64,000 bases of DNA from Neisseria perflava (GCF_002863305.2 NZ_CP136962.1:1426001-1490000); one strand, 5' to 3'. Shown: positions 18,220-27,380, counted from the first letter of the stretch. Notes: generated by a model not told the origin, from the sequence alone. Translations and numbers: made by a program.

Positions 18220-19815
18220 ATGTCCCAAGAAATCCTCGACCAAGTGCGCCGCCGCCGCACGTTTGCCATCATCTCCCACCCTGACGCGGGTAAAACCACG
18301 CTGACCGAAAAACTGCTGCTGTTTTCAGGTGCAATTCAAAGCGCGGGTACGGTAAAAGGCAAAAAAACCGGCAAATTCGCCACCTCCGACTGGATGGAAA
18401 TCGAGAAGCAGCGCGGCATTTCCGTGGCATCAAGCGTGATGCAGTTCGACTACAAAGACCACACCGTCAACCTCTTGGACACGCCGGGACACCAAGACTT
18501 CTCCGAAGACACCTACCGCGTTTTGACCGCCGTGGACAGCGCCTTGATGGTCATCGACGCGGCAAAGGGCGTGGAAGCGCAAACCATCAAACTCTTGAAC
18601 GTCTGCCGCCTGCGCAACACGCCGATTGTCACGTTCATGAACAAATACGACCGCGAAGTGCGTGACTCTTTGGAATTGCTGGACGAAGTGGAAAACATCC
18701 TGCAAATCCGCTGCGCGCCCGTAACCTGGCCGATCGGCATGGGCAAAAACTTCAAGGGCGTGTACCACATCCTGAACGATGAAATCTATCTCTTCGACGC
18801 AGGTGGCGAGCGCCTGCCGCACGAGTTCGACATCATCAAAGGCATCGACAACCCTGAATTGGAACAGCGCTTTCCGTTGGAAATCCAACAGTTGCGCGAC
18901 GAAATCGAATTGGTGCAGGCTGCTTCCAACGAGTTTAATCTCGACGAATTCCTCGCCGGCGAACTCACGCCCGTGTTCTTCGGCTCGGCGATTAACAACT
19001 TCGGTATTCAGGAAATCCTCAATTCATTGATTGAATGGGCGCCTGCGCCGAAACCGCGTGATGCTACCGTACGCATGGTCGAGCCTGACGAACCTAAGTT
19101 CTCCGGATTTATCTTCAAAATCCAAGCCAATATGGACCCGAAACACCGCGACCGTATCGCCTTCTTGCGCGTCTGCTCCGGCAAATTCGAGCGCGGCATG
19201 AAGATGAAACACCTGCGTATCAACCGCGAAATCGCCGCCTCCAGCGTGGTTACCTTCATGTCCCACGACCGTGAGCTGGTAGAAGAAGCCTACGCCGGCG
19301 ACATTATCGGTATCCCGAACCACGGCAACATCCAAATCGGCGACAGCTTCTCCGAAGGCGAACAACTGGCGTTCACCGGCATCCCATTCTTCGCGCCCGA
19401 ACTGTTCCGCAGCGTCCGCATCAAAAACCCGCTGAAAATCAAGCAACTGCAAAAAGGCTTGCAACAGCTTGGCGAAGAAGGCGCGGTACAGGTTTTCAAA
19501 CCGATGAGCGGCGCGGATTTGATTTTGGGCGCGGTCGGCGTGTTGCAGTTTGAAGTCGTTACCTCGCGACTGGCCAACGAATACGGCGTAGAAGCCGTGT
19601 TCGACAGCGCATCTATCTGGTCTGCGCGCTGGGTATCGTGCGAAGACAAGAAAAAGCTGGCGGAGTTTGAAAAAGCCAATGCCGGCAATCTGTCGATAGA
19701 CGCAGGCGGCAACCTCGCCTACCTCGCGCCTAACCGCGTCAATCTGAATCTAACACAAGAACGCTGGCCGGATATCGTGTTCCACGAAACACGCGAGCAT
19801 TCGGTTAAACTGTAA
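18220..19815 (+). CDS. prfC: Peptide chain release factor 3
   Basis: Translational GTPase that removes RF1/RF2 from the ribosome after peptide release. The 531-residue protein has the P-loop [15 protein letters not shown] near residue 18, [14 protein letters not shown] and NKYDR for GTP binding, then domains II and III ([11 protein letters not shown]). Length and motifs are typical of RF3. The ATG at 18220 has an AAAGAAAA-type upstream region only. It is transcribed alone behind a leader with a terminator-like hairpin. Confidence 0.96.
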   Translation: MSQEILDQVRRRRTFAIISHPDAGKTTLTEKLLLFSGAIQSAGTVKGKKTGKFATSDWMEIEKQRGISVASSVMQFDYKDHTVNLLDTPGHQDFSEDTYRVLTAVDSALMVIDAAKGVEAQTIKLLNVCRLRNTPIVTFMNKYDREVRDSLELLDEVENILQIRCAPVTWPIGMGKNFKGVYHILNDEIYLFDAGGERLPHEFDIIKGIDNPELEQRFPLEIQQLRDEIELVQAASNEFNLDEFLAGELTPVFFGSAINNFGIQEILNSLIEWAPAPKPRDATVRMVEPDEPKFSGFIFKIQANMDPKHRDRIAFLRVCSGKFERGMKMKHLRINREIAASSVVTFMSHDRELVEEAYAGDIIGIPNHGNIQIGDSFSEGEQLAFTGIPFFAPELFRSVRIKNPLKIKQLQKGLQQLGEEGAVQVFKPMSGADLILGAVGVLQFEVVTSRLANEYGVEAVFDSASIWSARWVSCEDKKKLAEFEKANAGNLSIDAGGNLAYLAPNRVNLNLTQERWPDIVFHETREHSVKL

Positions 19816-19820
19816 AATGC

Positions 19821-19850
19821 AAAGGCCGTCTGAAACTTTCAGACGGCCTT
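19821..19850. terminator. DUS-pair terminator between prfC and the TSUP gene
   Basis: A perfect inverted DUS pair is followed by T7 on the plus strand, between convergent genes. Confidence 0.85.
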
Positions 19851-19864
19851 TTTTTCATTCAATA

Positions 19865-20635
19865 TCAACCCAATAAATCCCAAGCAAACTTCCCAATGGT
19901 CAGGCACAGCAGCAACATAAATCCGTAACGTAGCAGCTTGGTTCCGCCGCGCATTGCCAAGCGCGCGCCGACCACGCCGCCGCATAAATTCGCTACCGCC
20001 AACGGTATCGCCCATGCCCACGCGACATGGCCTTGCGGGATAAAAAACGTCAGCGCGGCAAGATTGGTGGTCGAATTGATGACCTTTGCCGAAGCGTTCG
20101 CCGCTAAAAAATCATAGCCGTAAAAGCGGACGAATACAAAAGCCAACAAGCTGCCCGTTCCCGGCCCGAACACGCCGTCATAAAACCCGATTAATGCACC
20201 GAAAAATAAGCCCCATAAGGTTTCACGGCGCGTCAGCTTTTCAGTGCGCACCGTCTGCCCCAAGTCTTTTTTCAAAAAAGTGTACAAACACATGGCAATC
20301 ATGATGACCAGCATTGCCGGTTTCATGTATTGCACGGGGAAATACACCACCGTTTTCGCGCCCAAATATGAAGCGGCAAACGCCAACGCCGCGGCAGGCA
20401 ACAGCATTTTCCACGGCACGGGAATTCGGCGCAGATATTGCCCCGTCGCGGTCAACGTGCCGCAGCAGGAAGCAAATTTATTGACACCCATCACCGAGGC
20501 CACAGGCGTAGCGTTTGGCAATAGGTTGAATAATCCGGGAATCTGCAACAGCCCTCCGCCGCCAACCGCCGCATCCATCAGCCCTGCGGCAAAGCCGACC
20601 AACACCAGATAATAAAAAAACGAATCTGCAAGCAT
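19865..20635 (-). CDS. TSUP family membrane transporter (TauE/SafE-like)
   Basis: A predicted inner-membrane permease of the sulfite/organosulfonate exporter family. The protein is about 256 residues with 7-8 hydrophobic segments. It has the family repeats GLMDAAVGGGGLLQIPGL near the start and GFYDGVFGPGTGSLLAF in the second half. I chose the ATG at 20635 because AGAG lies about 9 bases upstream; an ATG at 20644 adds three residues. The transported molecule is unknown. Confidence 0.8.
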   Translation of the reverse strand: MLADSFFYYLVLVGFAAGLMDAAVGGGGLLQIPGLFNLLPNATPVASVMGVNKFASCCGTLTATGQYLRRIPVPWKMLLPAAALAFAASYLGAKTVVYFPVQYMKPAMLVIMIAMCLYTFLKKDLGQTVRTEKLTRRETLWGLFFGALIGFYDGVFGPGTGSLLAFVFVRFYGYDFLAANASAKVINSTTNLAALTFFIPQGHVAWAWAIPLAVANLCGGVVGARLAMRGGTKLLRYGFMLLLCLTIGKFAWDLLG

Positions 20636-20695
20636 AATGTCCATCTCTAAAAAGCAAAGCGATTTTGCGCGTATTTGCCTATCCTGACAACCTAC

Positions 20696-20742
20696 AAGGC
20701 CGTCTGAAAACAAGAAACAATATCCTGTTTTCAGACGGCCTT
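20696..20742 (+). terminator. DUS inverted pair in a divergent promoter region
   Basis: A 17-base-pair stem of two DUS copies with a T-rich end on the plus strand lies between the divergent TSUP and UPF0114 genes, where no upstream plus-strand gene needs a stop. It may simply be a DUS pair. Confidence 0.5.
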
Positions 20743-20830
20743 TCTTTTTAAATTCAACCGCTCAAATTGCGGCTTAAAAATTTTTCCATTAAAATGCCGC
20801 CCCTTATCTTTCCTACACACAACACATTTT

Positions 20831-21376
20831 ATGGAACATTCCACCCCGACCAAGCGCACAGCCCACGAACGAATGGGCATCTTCGCACACATCATTTTCG
20901 CCAGCCGCTGGCTGCAACTGCCGATTTATATAGGCTTGATTATCGCCCAAGTCATTTATGCCTGTAAGTTCCTCAAATCCTTGTGGCACTTGGTATCCAA
21001 TTTCAGCATCATGGATGAAAACACCATCATGATCGCCGTATTGAACCTGATTGATGTCGTGATGATTGCCAACCTGCTGACTATGGTCATTGTCGGTGGC
21101 TACGAGACCTTCGTTTCCCGCCTCCATGTTGAAGAACATCCCGACCAACCCGAATGGCTCAGCCACGTCAATGCTTCGGTTTTGAAGGTCAAACTGTCGA
21201 TGTCCATCATCAGCATCTCTTCCATCTATTTGCTGCAAACCTTCCTCAATGCCGCCAATCTGTCGGAAAAACAAATCATGTGGCAATGTATTACCCACAT
21301 CTGTTTCCTGATTTCTGCGCTTGCCATGGCTTTAACGGACAAAATCGTGTACAGCACGACGCATAAAGCGCATTGA
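20831..21376 (+). CDS. UPF0114 family membrane protein (YqhA-like)
   Basis: Conserved inner-membrane protein of unknown function, 181 residues. [18 protein letters not shown] and [20 protein letters not shown] are hallmarks of the family. Three to four membrane helices are apparent (about 25-45, 65-90, 120-140, 150-170). The start ATG at 20831 gives the usual family length. Confidence 0.88.
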   Translation: MEHSTPTKRTAHERMGIFAHIIFASRWLQLPIYIGLIIAQVIYACKFLKSLWHLVSNFSIMDENTIMIAVLNLIDVVMIANLLTMVIVGGYETFVSRLHVEEHPDQPEWLSHVNASVLKVKLSMSIISISSIYLLQTFLNAANLSEKQIMWQCITHICFLISALAMALTDKIVYSTTHKAH

Positions 21377-21387
21377 TAAAAAGCAAT

Positions 21388-21423
21388 CAAAAGGCCGCCT
21401 GAAATATTTCAGACGGCCTTTTG
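21388..21423. terminator. Imperfect DUS-pair terminator
   Basis: One arm carries GGCCGCCTGAA (one base off the DUS), giving one mismatch in an otherwise perfect stem between convergent genes. Confidence 0.75.
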
Positions 21424-21458
21424 ATTATTGGGCAATGTTTGAAACTGACACTTTCAAC

Positions 21459-22409
21459 TTATTGCTTACGCTTGTCCCACCAGGCAAACAAGTTGCCCAA
21501 AACCGTTCCCGATACAGAGTGCCAAACGCAGGCAACGGCGGCGGCAACGGCGGACTCGGCATTACCGGGGAAGAATTTAGCACTCAAACCGGTGGCAAGT
21601 CCGGCATTTTGTACACCGACTTCGATGGCAAGGGTGCGTTTTTTGGCGGTATTCATGCCGGTCAGCGCGCCGCTGTAATAGCCGAGGATGTAGCCGCCGA
21701 TGTTGTGGGCAGCGATGGCGAGTACCATAACCAAGGCGGATTCGGCAAATCGGTGGCCGTGAACGGCAGCAACGCCGCCGACGATGCAGGCAAACGCGAC
21801 AACGGCAACGGCAGGCATAATTGCGCTCACGTCTTCAAACCAATGTTTTTTGTGCAGCAATATATTGGCGGCAGAGCCGATAACGACAGGCAACAGGGTA
21901 ACGAGCAACATAAATTTAAACATGCCCCAGCCATCCATTTCAACGGTTTGTCCGACCAAATAAGTCATCCACAGCGGCGTCATCACAGGAGCGAGGACGG
22001 TGGAAACCGTGGTCATGCCGACCGAAAAGGCAACATCGCCTTTAGCCAAAAAACTCATGATATTGGACGAAACGCCGCCCGGACAAGTACCGACCAAAAC
22101 CAAACCCAGCGTCAATCCTGGCGACAAGTCGAAGGCTCTGGCAATACCGATGGCAAGCAAGGGCATAATCGTATATTGGGCGATGGCACCGATGAAAATA
22201 TCGAGCGGACGTTGCGCCAAAATTTGATAATCTTCTTTGCCCAAAGTCATGCCCATACCCAGCATGATGATGCCGAGTACGACGACTTGCGTATCGCCTT
22301 TTACCCACGAAAAAGTGGCAGGTTCGATAAAGGCGATGATGGAAGCAAGGACGATGATCAGAGCGGTGAAGCGGGTCATTTGCCGACTGATAGCGGTCAG
22401 AAAGTTCAT
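21459..22409 (-). CDS. Bile acid:sodium symporter family protein
   Basis: A ten-helix sodium-coupled transporter of the BASS family, 316 residues, related to the structurally known meningococcal ASBT homologue. Sodium-site motifs are visible: GTCPGGVSSNIMSFLA with the SSN corner and TTVSTVLAP in the first crossover, and TLAIEVGVQNAGLA carrying Glu and Gln in the second. The real substrate in neisseriae is uncertain; pantoate or other organic anions have been proposed for family members. CAGGAG precedes the ATG, and a promoter is visible at 22464-22492. Confidence 0.9.
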   Translation of the reverse strand: MNFLTAISRQMTRFTALIIVLASIIAFIEPATFSWVKGDTQVVVLGIIMLGMGMTLGKEDYQILAQRPLDIFIGAIAQYTIMPLLAIGIARAFDLSPGLTLGLVLVGTCPGGVSSNIMSFLAKGDVAFSVGMTTVSTVLAPVMTPLWMTYLVGQTVEMDGWGMFKFMLLVTLLPVVIGSAANILLHKKHWFEDVSAIMPAVAVVAFACIVGGVAAVHGHRFAESALVMVLAIAAHNIGGYILGYYSGALTGMNTAKKRTLAIEVGVQNAGLATGLSAKFFPGNAESAVAAAVACVWHSVSGTVLGNLFAWWDKRKQ

Positions 22410-22463
22410 TATTTTTCTCCTGTGTATGTTTTTATCATGACAATAATTGCCATAATTTAACGG

Positions 22464-22492
22464 ATATTAACTTTTATATACAGCTCTGGCAA
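22464..22492 (-). promoter_or_regulatory. Sigma-70-type promoter of the symporter gene
   Basis: On the minus strand TTGCCA (22492-22487) and TAATAT (22469-22464) are 17 bases apart. Confidence 0.5.
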
Positions 22493-22566
22493 TAACCGCG
22501 TTTGATATTTCAAACATGAATGACCTACCCCGCCCTTTATAGTCATAAAACTGAAGGGTGAATAAA

Positions 22567-22629
22567 CTATTTTTCTCGCTCCTTTTTCAATCTTTCATTC
22601 CGCCAACGATACCATTCTTCAGGACTCAT
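22567..22629 (-). pseudogene. 20-codon ORF at the end of the phage remnant
   Basis: A reading frame MSPEEWYRWRNERLKKEREK overlaps the end of the preceding frame at an A7 run. It may be the tail of a decayed phage or accessory gene. I cannot assign a function, and it is too short to trust as a live gene. Confidence 0.3.
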
Positions 22630-22886
22630 TTTTTTCCTCATCGGTCATGTTTCCCGAACAGGCGATAATGGTGAAATCTATGACATGCCCATCGTCACGC
22701 TCAACAGTAGCAGAAAAAACTTCTTTACCTTGATAGCATAGTGGCCACTCGTCTCGAAGTTGTCCAGTACCGCATTGCGCATGATACGGGCAAGTTGCGT
22801 CATCAATGGCTGGGTATTACTTGTACGCTGTGCAATAGCATTTAAGCTTTTTGCAGAGCATCTGTGTTGATTTTTATCTTGACCAT
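22619..22886 (-). pseudogene. Decayed Mu-like phage genes (virion morphogenesis gpG fragment and unknown C-terminus)
   Basis: From the ATG at 22886, MVKIKINTDALQKA runs to a stop. One added base restores LNAIAQRTSNTQPLMTQLAR, and together they match the N-terminus of Mu gpG-type virion morphogenesis proteins as I know the family. The gpG-like frame degrades after about 50 residues. A different frame then gives a cysteine-containing peptide (CPYHAQCGTGQLRDEW, then VFSATVERDDGHVIDF) ending at 22619. Frame changes and missing partners indicate a pseudogene left by a deletion. Confidence 0.55.
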
Positions 22887-22904
22887 CAGTATATTGTCTT
22901 TAAC

Positions 22905-23001
22905 AAAGCCGTAAAGCATGGGTTACCAAATGGAAAGGGAGCGGTGGCACAAGCCCCCGTGTGATCCTGTTCGAATCAGGCAAAATGCTTTACGGCTTTT
23001 T
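22905..23001 (+). ncRNA. Structured element: 15-bp closing stem around a cloverleaf-like core, then T5
   Basis: The arms 22905-22919 (AAAGCCGTAAAGCAT) and 22985-22999 pair perfectly over 15 bases and the 3' arm runs into TTTTT. Inside are three small hairpins: TT-CC/GG-AA near 22923-22935, CGG-GGC/GCC-CCG near 22942-22959, and CCTG-TTCGAAT-CAGG at 22966-22980. The last has the loop sequence of a tRNA T-arm. It is not a normal tRNA: the closing stem is twice the normal length, four bases separate it from the T-like arm, and there is no CCA. It could be a small RNA, a terminator or an attachment-site relic. Confidence 0.4.
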
Positions 23002-23034
23002 CCATAACAGTTCAATCGTATTCAAACTAATTAT

Positions 23035-23166
23035 CTAGTTTTGGTCACCAACAACAGCACCGGTATTAACCATATTGGTTAAGAATTTCGCTTTTTTACC
23101 AGTAAGCAGATTTCATTCCTCCGCTTTATAATCCATCGTAATAACCAGCTTGCCTTTAATGATCAT
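23035..23166 (-). pseudogene. Further short phage-like reading frames
   Basis: Two short frames follow each other: MIIKGKLVITMDYKAEE (23166-23113) and a frame ending LTNMVNTGAVVGDQN at 23035. They lie just upstream of the gpG-like fragment on the same strand. Their content looks coding but they are too short for any family call, so I treat them as remnants. Confidence 0.3.
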
Positions 23167-23203
23167 GCCTGAATCTCTTTGTTTACTTGAAATTGATTGA
23201 TAA

Positions 23204-23233
23204 AAGGCCGTCTGAAACTTTTCAGACGGCCTT
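23204..23233 (-). terminator. DUS-pair terminator after yicC
   Basis: An inverted DUS pair with a short loop lies about 22 bases after the yicC stop. Confidence 0.75.
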
Positions 23234-23255
23234 GTTTTATCTGTTCGTTATCGAT

Positions 23256-24143
23256 TTATTCGATATTTTGAACCTGTTCGCGCATTTGTTCGATTAAGAC
23301 TTTCAGTTCAACCGACGCTTGCGTGCATTCGGCGGCGATGGCCTTACTGCCCAAAGTATTGGCTTCGCGGTTGAGCTCCTGCATCAGGAAATCCAAACGT
23401 TTGCCTACGCTGCCCTTGCCTTCGGTAACAATGCGGCGCACTTCGGCGATATGGGTGCGCAAACGGCTGAATTCCTCATCTACATCGGATTTCTGGATAA
23501 ACAAAGCAAATTCTTGTTGCAAGCGGTCGTTGTCGATATTGCCGACGGCTTCGGCCAAACGGGTTTTGACTTTGTCCATATGCGCTTGCAGAAGGCTTGG
23601 GAACAGTTCGTTCAAAGCGTCCACAATCTCTTCCATAGCGGTCAGACGTTGCAATAAATGTTCGCCCAGTTTTTTGCCCTCGCGTTTGCGGGCGGCTGTG
23701 AACTCTTTCAACGCGCTGGTCAATAAATCTTTGACACCTTTCGCCAAGGCCTCAGAGTCTTCGCTCTGACCTGCCAAAACGCCGGGGAAACGCAAAACGT
23801 CGGCCACGCTCAGCTTGCCGAAATTGTGTTCCTTGCGCCATTCTTTGTTTAAATGTGCCAGCTGTGCGACCAAGTCCTGATTGACTTCCAAAGTCTGACC
23901 GCCCGAAGCCGCATCTTGCAGCTGAACACGGCACTCCAGTTTACCGCGTGCTACAGCCGCGGCAATCTGTTCGCGCAATGCGCCTTCCAAATAGCGCAAC
24001 TCTTCCGGCATACGGAATTGGACATCCAAATAACGATGGTTGACCGCGCGGATTTCCAAATTAATCCGTTTGCCGCCGCATTCGCCTGCGGCATTGGCAA
24101 AGCCGGTCATGCTGTGGATTTGAATAGTTCGTCTTGTAGCCAT
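23256..24143 (-). CDS. yicC: YicC family endoribonuclease
   Basis: Conserved RNase of the YicC/YloC family, linked in E. coli to decay of small RNAs. The 295-residue protein starts MATRRTIQIHSMTGFA with the family SMTGF motif. It has INLEIRAVNHRYLD near residue 40, and the C-terminal VGKRLDFLMQELNREANTLGSK and LKVLIEQMREQVQNIE, both diagnostic. I chose the ATG at 24143, which follows CGGAG; an upstream reading starting at 24194 lacks a ribosome-binding site. It is divergent from rph, another RNA-processing gene. Confidence 0.93.
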   Translation of the reverse strand: MATRRTIQIHSMTGFANAAGECGGKRINLEIRAVNHRYLDVQFRMPEELRYLEGALREQIAAAVARGKLECRVQLQDAASGGQTLEVNQDLVAQLAHLNKEWRKEHNFGKLSVADVLRFPGVLAGQSEDSEALAKGVKDLLTSALKEFTAARKREGKKLGEHLLQRLTAMEEIVDALNELFPSLLQAHMDKVKTRLAEAVGNIDNDRLQQEFALFIQKSDVDEEFSRLRTHIAEVRRIVTEGKGSVGKRLDFLMQELNREANTLGSKAIAAECTQASVELKVLIEQMREQVQNIE

Positions 24144-24280
24144 GATTTTACTCCGTTTCCAAATACGAGTGAAAGTACGGACACTATAACACACCCGACC
24201 GACGATTTTCAGACGGCCTTTACTGCTAAATTCCTCTATAATTCAAGGCAACCTGTTTTTTATTCCCCCAAAGGACCATC

Positions 24281-25009
24281 ATGAGCGACTACACCCGCAC
24301 CGGCCGCGCCGCCGACAGCCTGCGCAACATTAAAATCACCCCCAATTTCCTGCCACACGCCGATGGCTCCTGCCTTATCGAGTGCGGCAACACCAAAGTG
24401 ATTTGCACTGCCTCCATCGATGAAAATGTCCCACCGTTCCTGCGCGGTAAAGAACAAGGCTGGGTAACGGCCGAATACGGCATGTTGCCGGCGTCCACTG
24501 CCTCCCGTATGCGTCGTGAAGCCACCGCGGGCAAACAGTCCGGCCGCACACAAGAAATCCAACGCCTGATCGGCCGCTCGCTGCGCGCCGTCGTCGATAT
24601 GGAAAAACTCGGCGAACGCCAAATCCTGATTGACTGCGACGTTATCCAAGCCGACGGCGGCACGCGTACCGCCTCCATTACCGGTGCCTACGTTGCCCTG
24701 CAAATCGCCGTGGACAAACTCCTTTCAGACGGCCTTATCAGCGAAAACCCAATCCGTGAAGCCGTTGCCGCCGTTTCCGCCGGCGTGGTGGGCGGTGTAC
24801 CGCTTTTGGACTTAGACTATCCCGAAGACTCAGGCTGCGACAGCGACGTCAACATCATCATGACCGCATCCGGCAAAATAATCGAAATCCAAGGTACGGC
24901 CGAAGGCGCACCGTTCAGCATCGAAGAATTGGGCAAACTCATTGCCCTCGCGCACAAAGGCATTGCCGAATTGGTTCAACACCAGCAGGCCGCCCTTTTA
25001 GTCCGATAA
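24281..25009 (+). CDS. rph: Ribonuclease PH
   Basis: Phosphorolytic 3'-5' exoribonuclease that trims tRNA 3' ends. The 242-residue protein has [32 protein letters not shown], the phosphate-binding [15 protein letters not shown] segment and the acidic [19 protein letters not shown]. It is intact to the C-terminus. AAAGGA precedes the ATG. A DUS lies inside the gene at about 24724-24735 and encodes SDGL without disturbing the fold. Confidence 0.96.
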   Translation: MSDYTRTGRAADSLRNIKITPNFLPHADGSCLIECGNTKVICTASIDENVPPFLRGKEQGWVTAEYGMLPASTASRMRREATAGKQSGRTQEIQRLIGRSLRAVVDMEKLGERQILIDCDVIQADGGTRTASITGAYVALQIAVDKLLSDGLISENPIREAVAAVSAGVVGGVPLLDLDYPEDSGCDSDVNIIMTASGKIIEIQGTAEGAPFSIEELGKLIALAHKGIAELVQHQQAALLVR

Positions 25010-25014
25010 TCAGC

Positions 25015-25044
25015 AAGGCCGTCTGAAAACTTTCAGACGGCCTT
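25015..25044 (+). terminator. DUS-pair terminator after rph
   Basis: An inverted DUS pair followed by T6 lies 6 bases after the stop codon. Confidence 0.85.
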
Positions 25045-25095
25045 TTTTAACCAAACCCCTTTATGCGTATTTACTCAAAAAAGCGCGTTCTATCC

Positions 25096-25123
25096 TTGAA
25101 TTCCATGTAAAAAATAGTAATAA
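25096..25123 (+). promoter_or_regulatory. Putative lysC promoter
   Basis: TTGAAT and TAATAA with a 16-base spacer lie 58 bases before lysC. Confidence 0.4.
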
Positions 25124-25180
25124 TAACCCTTTTTCCAGCAAACCAAGCTGCCCGACAACCCCCACAAGAAAGCACGAAAC

Positions 25181-26401
25181 ATGGCGTTAATCGTACATAA
25201 ATACGGCGGCACATCAGTAGGCTCGCCCGAACGCATCAAAAACGTAGCCAAACGTGTCGCCAAAGCCCGCGCCGAAGGACACGACATCGTAGTCGTCGTA
25301 TCCGCCATGAGCGGCGAAACCAACCGACTGGTCGCCCTGGCGCACGAAATGCAAGAACATCCCGATCCGCGCGAGCTGGACGTCGTCCTTGCCACCGGCG
25401 AACAAGTAACCATCGGCCTGCTGGCCATGGCCCTGAAAGACATCGGCGTTGACGCCAAGAGCTACACCGGCTGGCAGGTTGCCCTCAAAACCGACACTTC
25501 CCACACCAAAGCCCGCATCGAAAGCATCGATGACGAAAAAATGCGTGCCGACCTCGCCGAGGGCAAAGTCGTTATCGTAGCCGGTTTCCAAGGCATCAGC
25601 AGCGAAGGCAATATCTCAACCCTCGGCCGCGGCGGCTCCGACACCTCCGCCGTTGCACTTGCCGCAGCCCTCAAAGCCGACGAATGCCAAATTTATACCG
25701 ACGTAGACGGTGTTTACACCACCGACCCGCGCGTCGTACCCGAAGCACGCCGCATGGACACGATCACATTCGAAGAAATGATCGAATTGGCCAGCCTCGG
25801 CTCAAAAGTTTTACAAATCCGCTCCGTAGAATTCGCCGGAAAATACAAAGTGCGCCTGCGCGTACTCAGCAGCCTGCAAGAAGGCGGCGACGGCACCCTG
25901 ATTACCTTTGAAGAGGACGACAACATGGAAAGAGCAGCCGTAACCGGTATCGCATTCGACAAAAACCAAGCCCGCATCAACGTACGCGGCGTACCCGACA
26001 AACCCGGCGTTGCCTACCAAATCCTCGGCGCAGTTGCCGATGCCAACATCGAAGTCGACATGATCATCCAAAATGTCGGCAGCGAAGGCACAACCGACTT
26101 CTCCTTCACCGTACCGCGCAGCGACTACAAACAAACCATCGAAATCCTGCAACAACGTCAAGACAGCATCGGCGCAGCCTACATCGACGGCGACGACACC
26201 GTATGCAAAGTCTCCGCAGTCGGCTTGGGCATGCGTTCACACGTCGGCGTAGCCGCCAAAATCTTCCGCACCCTCGCAGAAGAAGGCATCAACATCCAAA
26301 TGATTTCAACTTCCGAAATCAAAGTATCCGTCCTGATTGACGAAAAATACATGGAACTGGCCACCCGCGTTCTGCATAAAGCATTCGACTTGGGCAACTA
26401 A
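25181..26401 (+). CDS. lysC: Aspartate kinase
   Basis: Catalyses phosphorylation of aspartate, the first step toward lysine, methionine, threonine and diaminopimelate. The 406-residue protein has the kinase domain (about 1-245) with VHKYGGTSVGS, VVSAMSGETNRL and GRGGSDTSAVALAAAL, and YTDVDGVYTTDPR. Two C-terminal ACT domains (about 265-400) include VPDKPGVAYQILG and SHVGVAAKIFRTLAEEGINI, the usual site of amino-acid feedback. It is a single-gene unit ended by a DUS hairpin; dapF of the same pathway lies at the far end of the window. Confidence 0.96.
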   Translation: MALIVHKYGGTSVGSPERIKNVAKRVAKARAEGHDIVVVVSAMSGETNRLVALAHEMQEHPDPRELDVVLATGEQVTIGLLAMALKDIGVDAKSYTGWQVALKTDTSHTKARIESIDDEKMRADLAEGKVVIVAGFQGISSEGNISTLGRGGSDTSAVALAAALKADECQIYTDVDGVYTTDPRVVPEARRMDTITFEEMIELASLGSKVLQIRSVEFAGKYKVRLRVLSSLQEGGDGTLITFEEDDNMERAAVTGIAFDKNQARINVRGVPDKPGVAYQILGAVADANIEVDMIIQNVGSEGTTDFSFTVPRSDYKQTIEILQQRQDSIGAAYIDGDDTVCKVSAVGLGMRSHVGVAAKIFRTLAEEGINIQMISTSEIKVSVLIDEKYMELATRVLHKAFDLGN

Positions 26402-26413
26402 TTCCAGCCAATC

Positions 26414-26455
26414 AAAAGGCCGTCTGAAACTTTATTGTTTCAGACGGCCTTTTTT
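26414..26455 (+). terminator. DUS-pair terminator after lysC
   Basis: An inverted DUS pair around a short loop is followed by T6. Confidence 0.85.
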
Positions 26456-26729
26456 ATTCCTATCGCATCAACCAACAATATCTTAATAAAAAATCTACTT
26501 TAGTTCAAAACAGCATAGCCAACCTTATTACCCTTGTTAATTTCATTATATGTTTAATATTTTACGACCATCCATCTTTGCCGTTTAATTCCAAAAACAT
26601 ACCACTTAACCTAATTTATGAAAAATAAACAAATTTGTAATAAAATAGAACAAAAGTACAAATAATTATCTACACTCATCAATAAAAACAAATTTTCCCG
26701 TTTCCCCTAACTTAAGAAGGAATCCTAAT
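26456..26729. other. AT-rich region before the lipoprotein gene
   Basis: No gene or strong promoter match is seen. The sequence is markedly AT-rich with many short A and T runs, consistent with the edge of an accessory stretch. Confidence 0.4.
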
Positions 26730-27380
26730 ATGAACGTATTAAACAAATTCGGTATGCTGATCTTGACCGCTTCCCTACTGGCAGCCTGCGGCGACTCCGG
26801 CAATAAAGGCAGCAGCGACAAACCGGCAGAACAAGTTGCCCAAAGCGAATCTAGCCCGGCCAACAAATACGAAAAAGCCCTGAGTGAATTCCCGGAAGCA
26901 GATCCTAAACTGGCCGAACCTATCGTCATTTCCGATAAAAAATCTCCAGACGGTCTTGCCGAATTGCAAAAATTCAATAACTTCATTACTGGTGAGGAAG
27001 CTCAAAAAATTGGTCGAATAGGTCAAGAATTGCAACAGTTGGCTAGACAGAATAAAGAAGCCGAGACTATCGAGCAGATAAAAAAACTGACTGCCGCACT
27101 GGAACAATTCCATCAAAGTGCAGCTGCTATTGATATCAAAGATCCTGAAATCAAAGCAGTTTTAGATCGAACTGTGCAAGTCAACAGTACAATTAATGAG
27201 TTTATGATTTATGGAAGCAAGTATGCTACTGAACTGACTATCGATAGTAAAGATAAAGATTCGCTCAAATTTGCCAATGATTTCCAAGAAAAATCTCAAA
27301 AATTGCAAGAAACCCTGCGTGCCGCCAATCAAGAATTACAAAAAGCAGCCGAAGCTTTAGGTAAAAAATATTCCCAATAA
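26730..27380 (+). CDS. Putative lipoprotein of unknown function
   Basis: 216 residues. A lipoprotein signal peptide is clear: MNVLNKFGMLILTASLLAAC, with the lipobox LAAC placing the acylated cysteine at residue 20. A Ser/Gly-rich spacer follows (about 21-50). The mature part is mostly helical and charged, with heptad-like stretches at about 90-135 and 170-215 (QEKSQKLQETL, ANQELQKAAEAL). TAAGAAGGA precedes the ATG. The coding DNA after about 26980 is clearly more AT-rich than the first third. I do not recognise a family. Confidence 0.75.
   Translation: MNVLNKFGMLILTASLLAACGDSGNKGSSDKPAEQVAQSESSPANKYEKALSEFPEADPKLAEPIVISDKKSPDGLAELQKFNNFITGEEAQKIGRIGQELQQLARQNKEAETIEQIKKLTAALEQFHQSAAAIDIKDPEIKAVLDRTVQVNSTINEFMIYGSKYATELTIDSKDKDSLKFANDFQEKSQKLQETLRAANQELQKAAEALGKKYSQ

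Noticed and set aside
22966..22980. A complete tRNA gene around the T-arm-like hairpin
   Set aside because: The enclosing stem is 15 bases, the arms do not have tRNA spacing, there is no conserved D-loop or CCA, so it is reported only as a structured element.
22410..23255. Insertion sequence or intact prophage
   Set aside because: No transposase, no terminal repeats and no complete phage gene are visible; only short broken frames.
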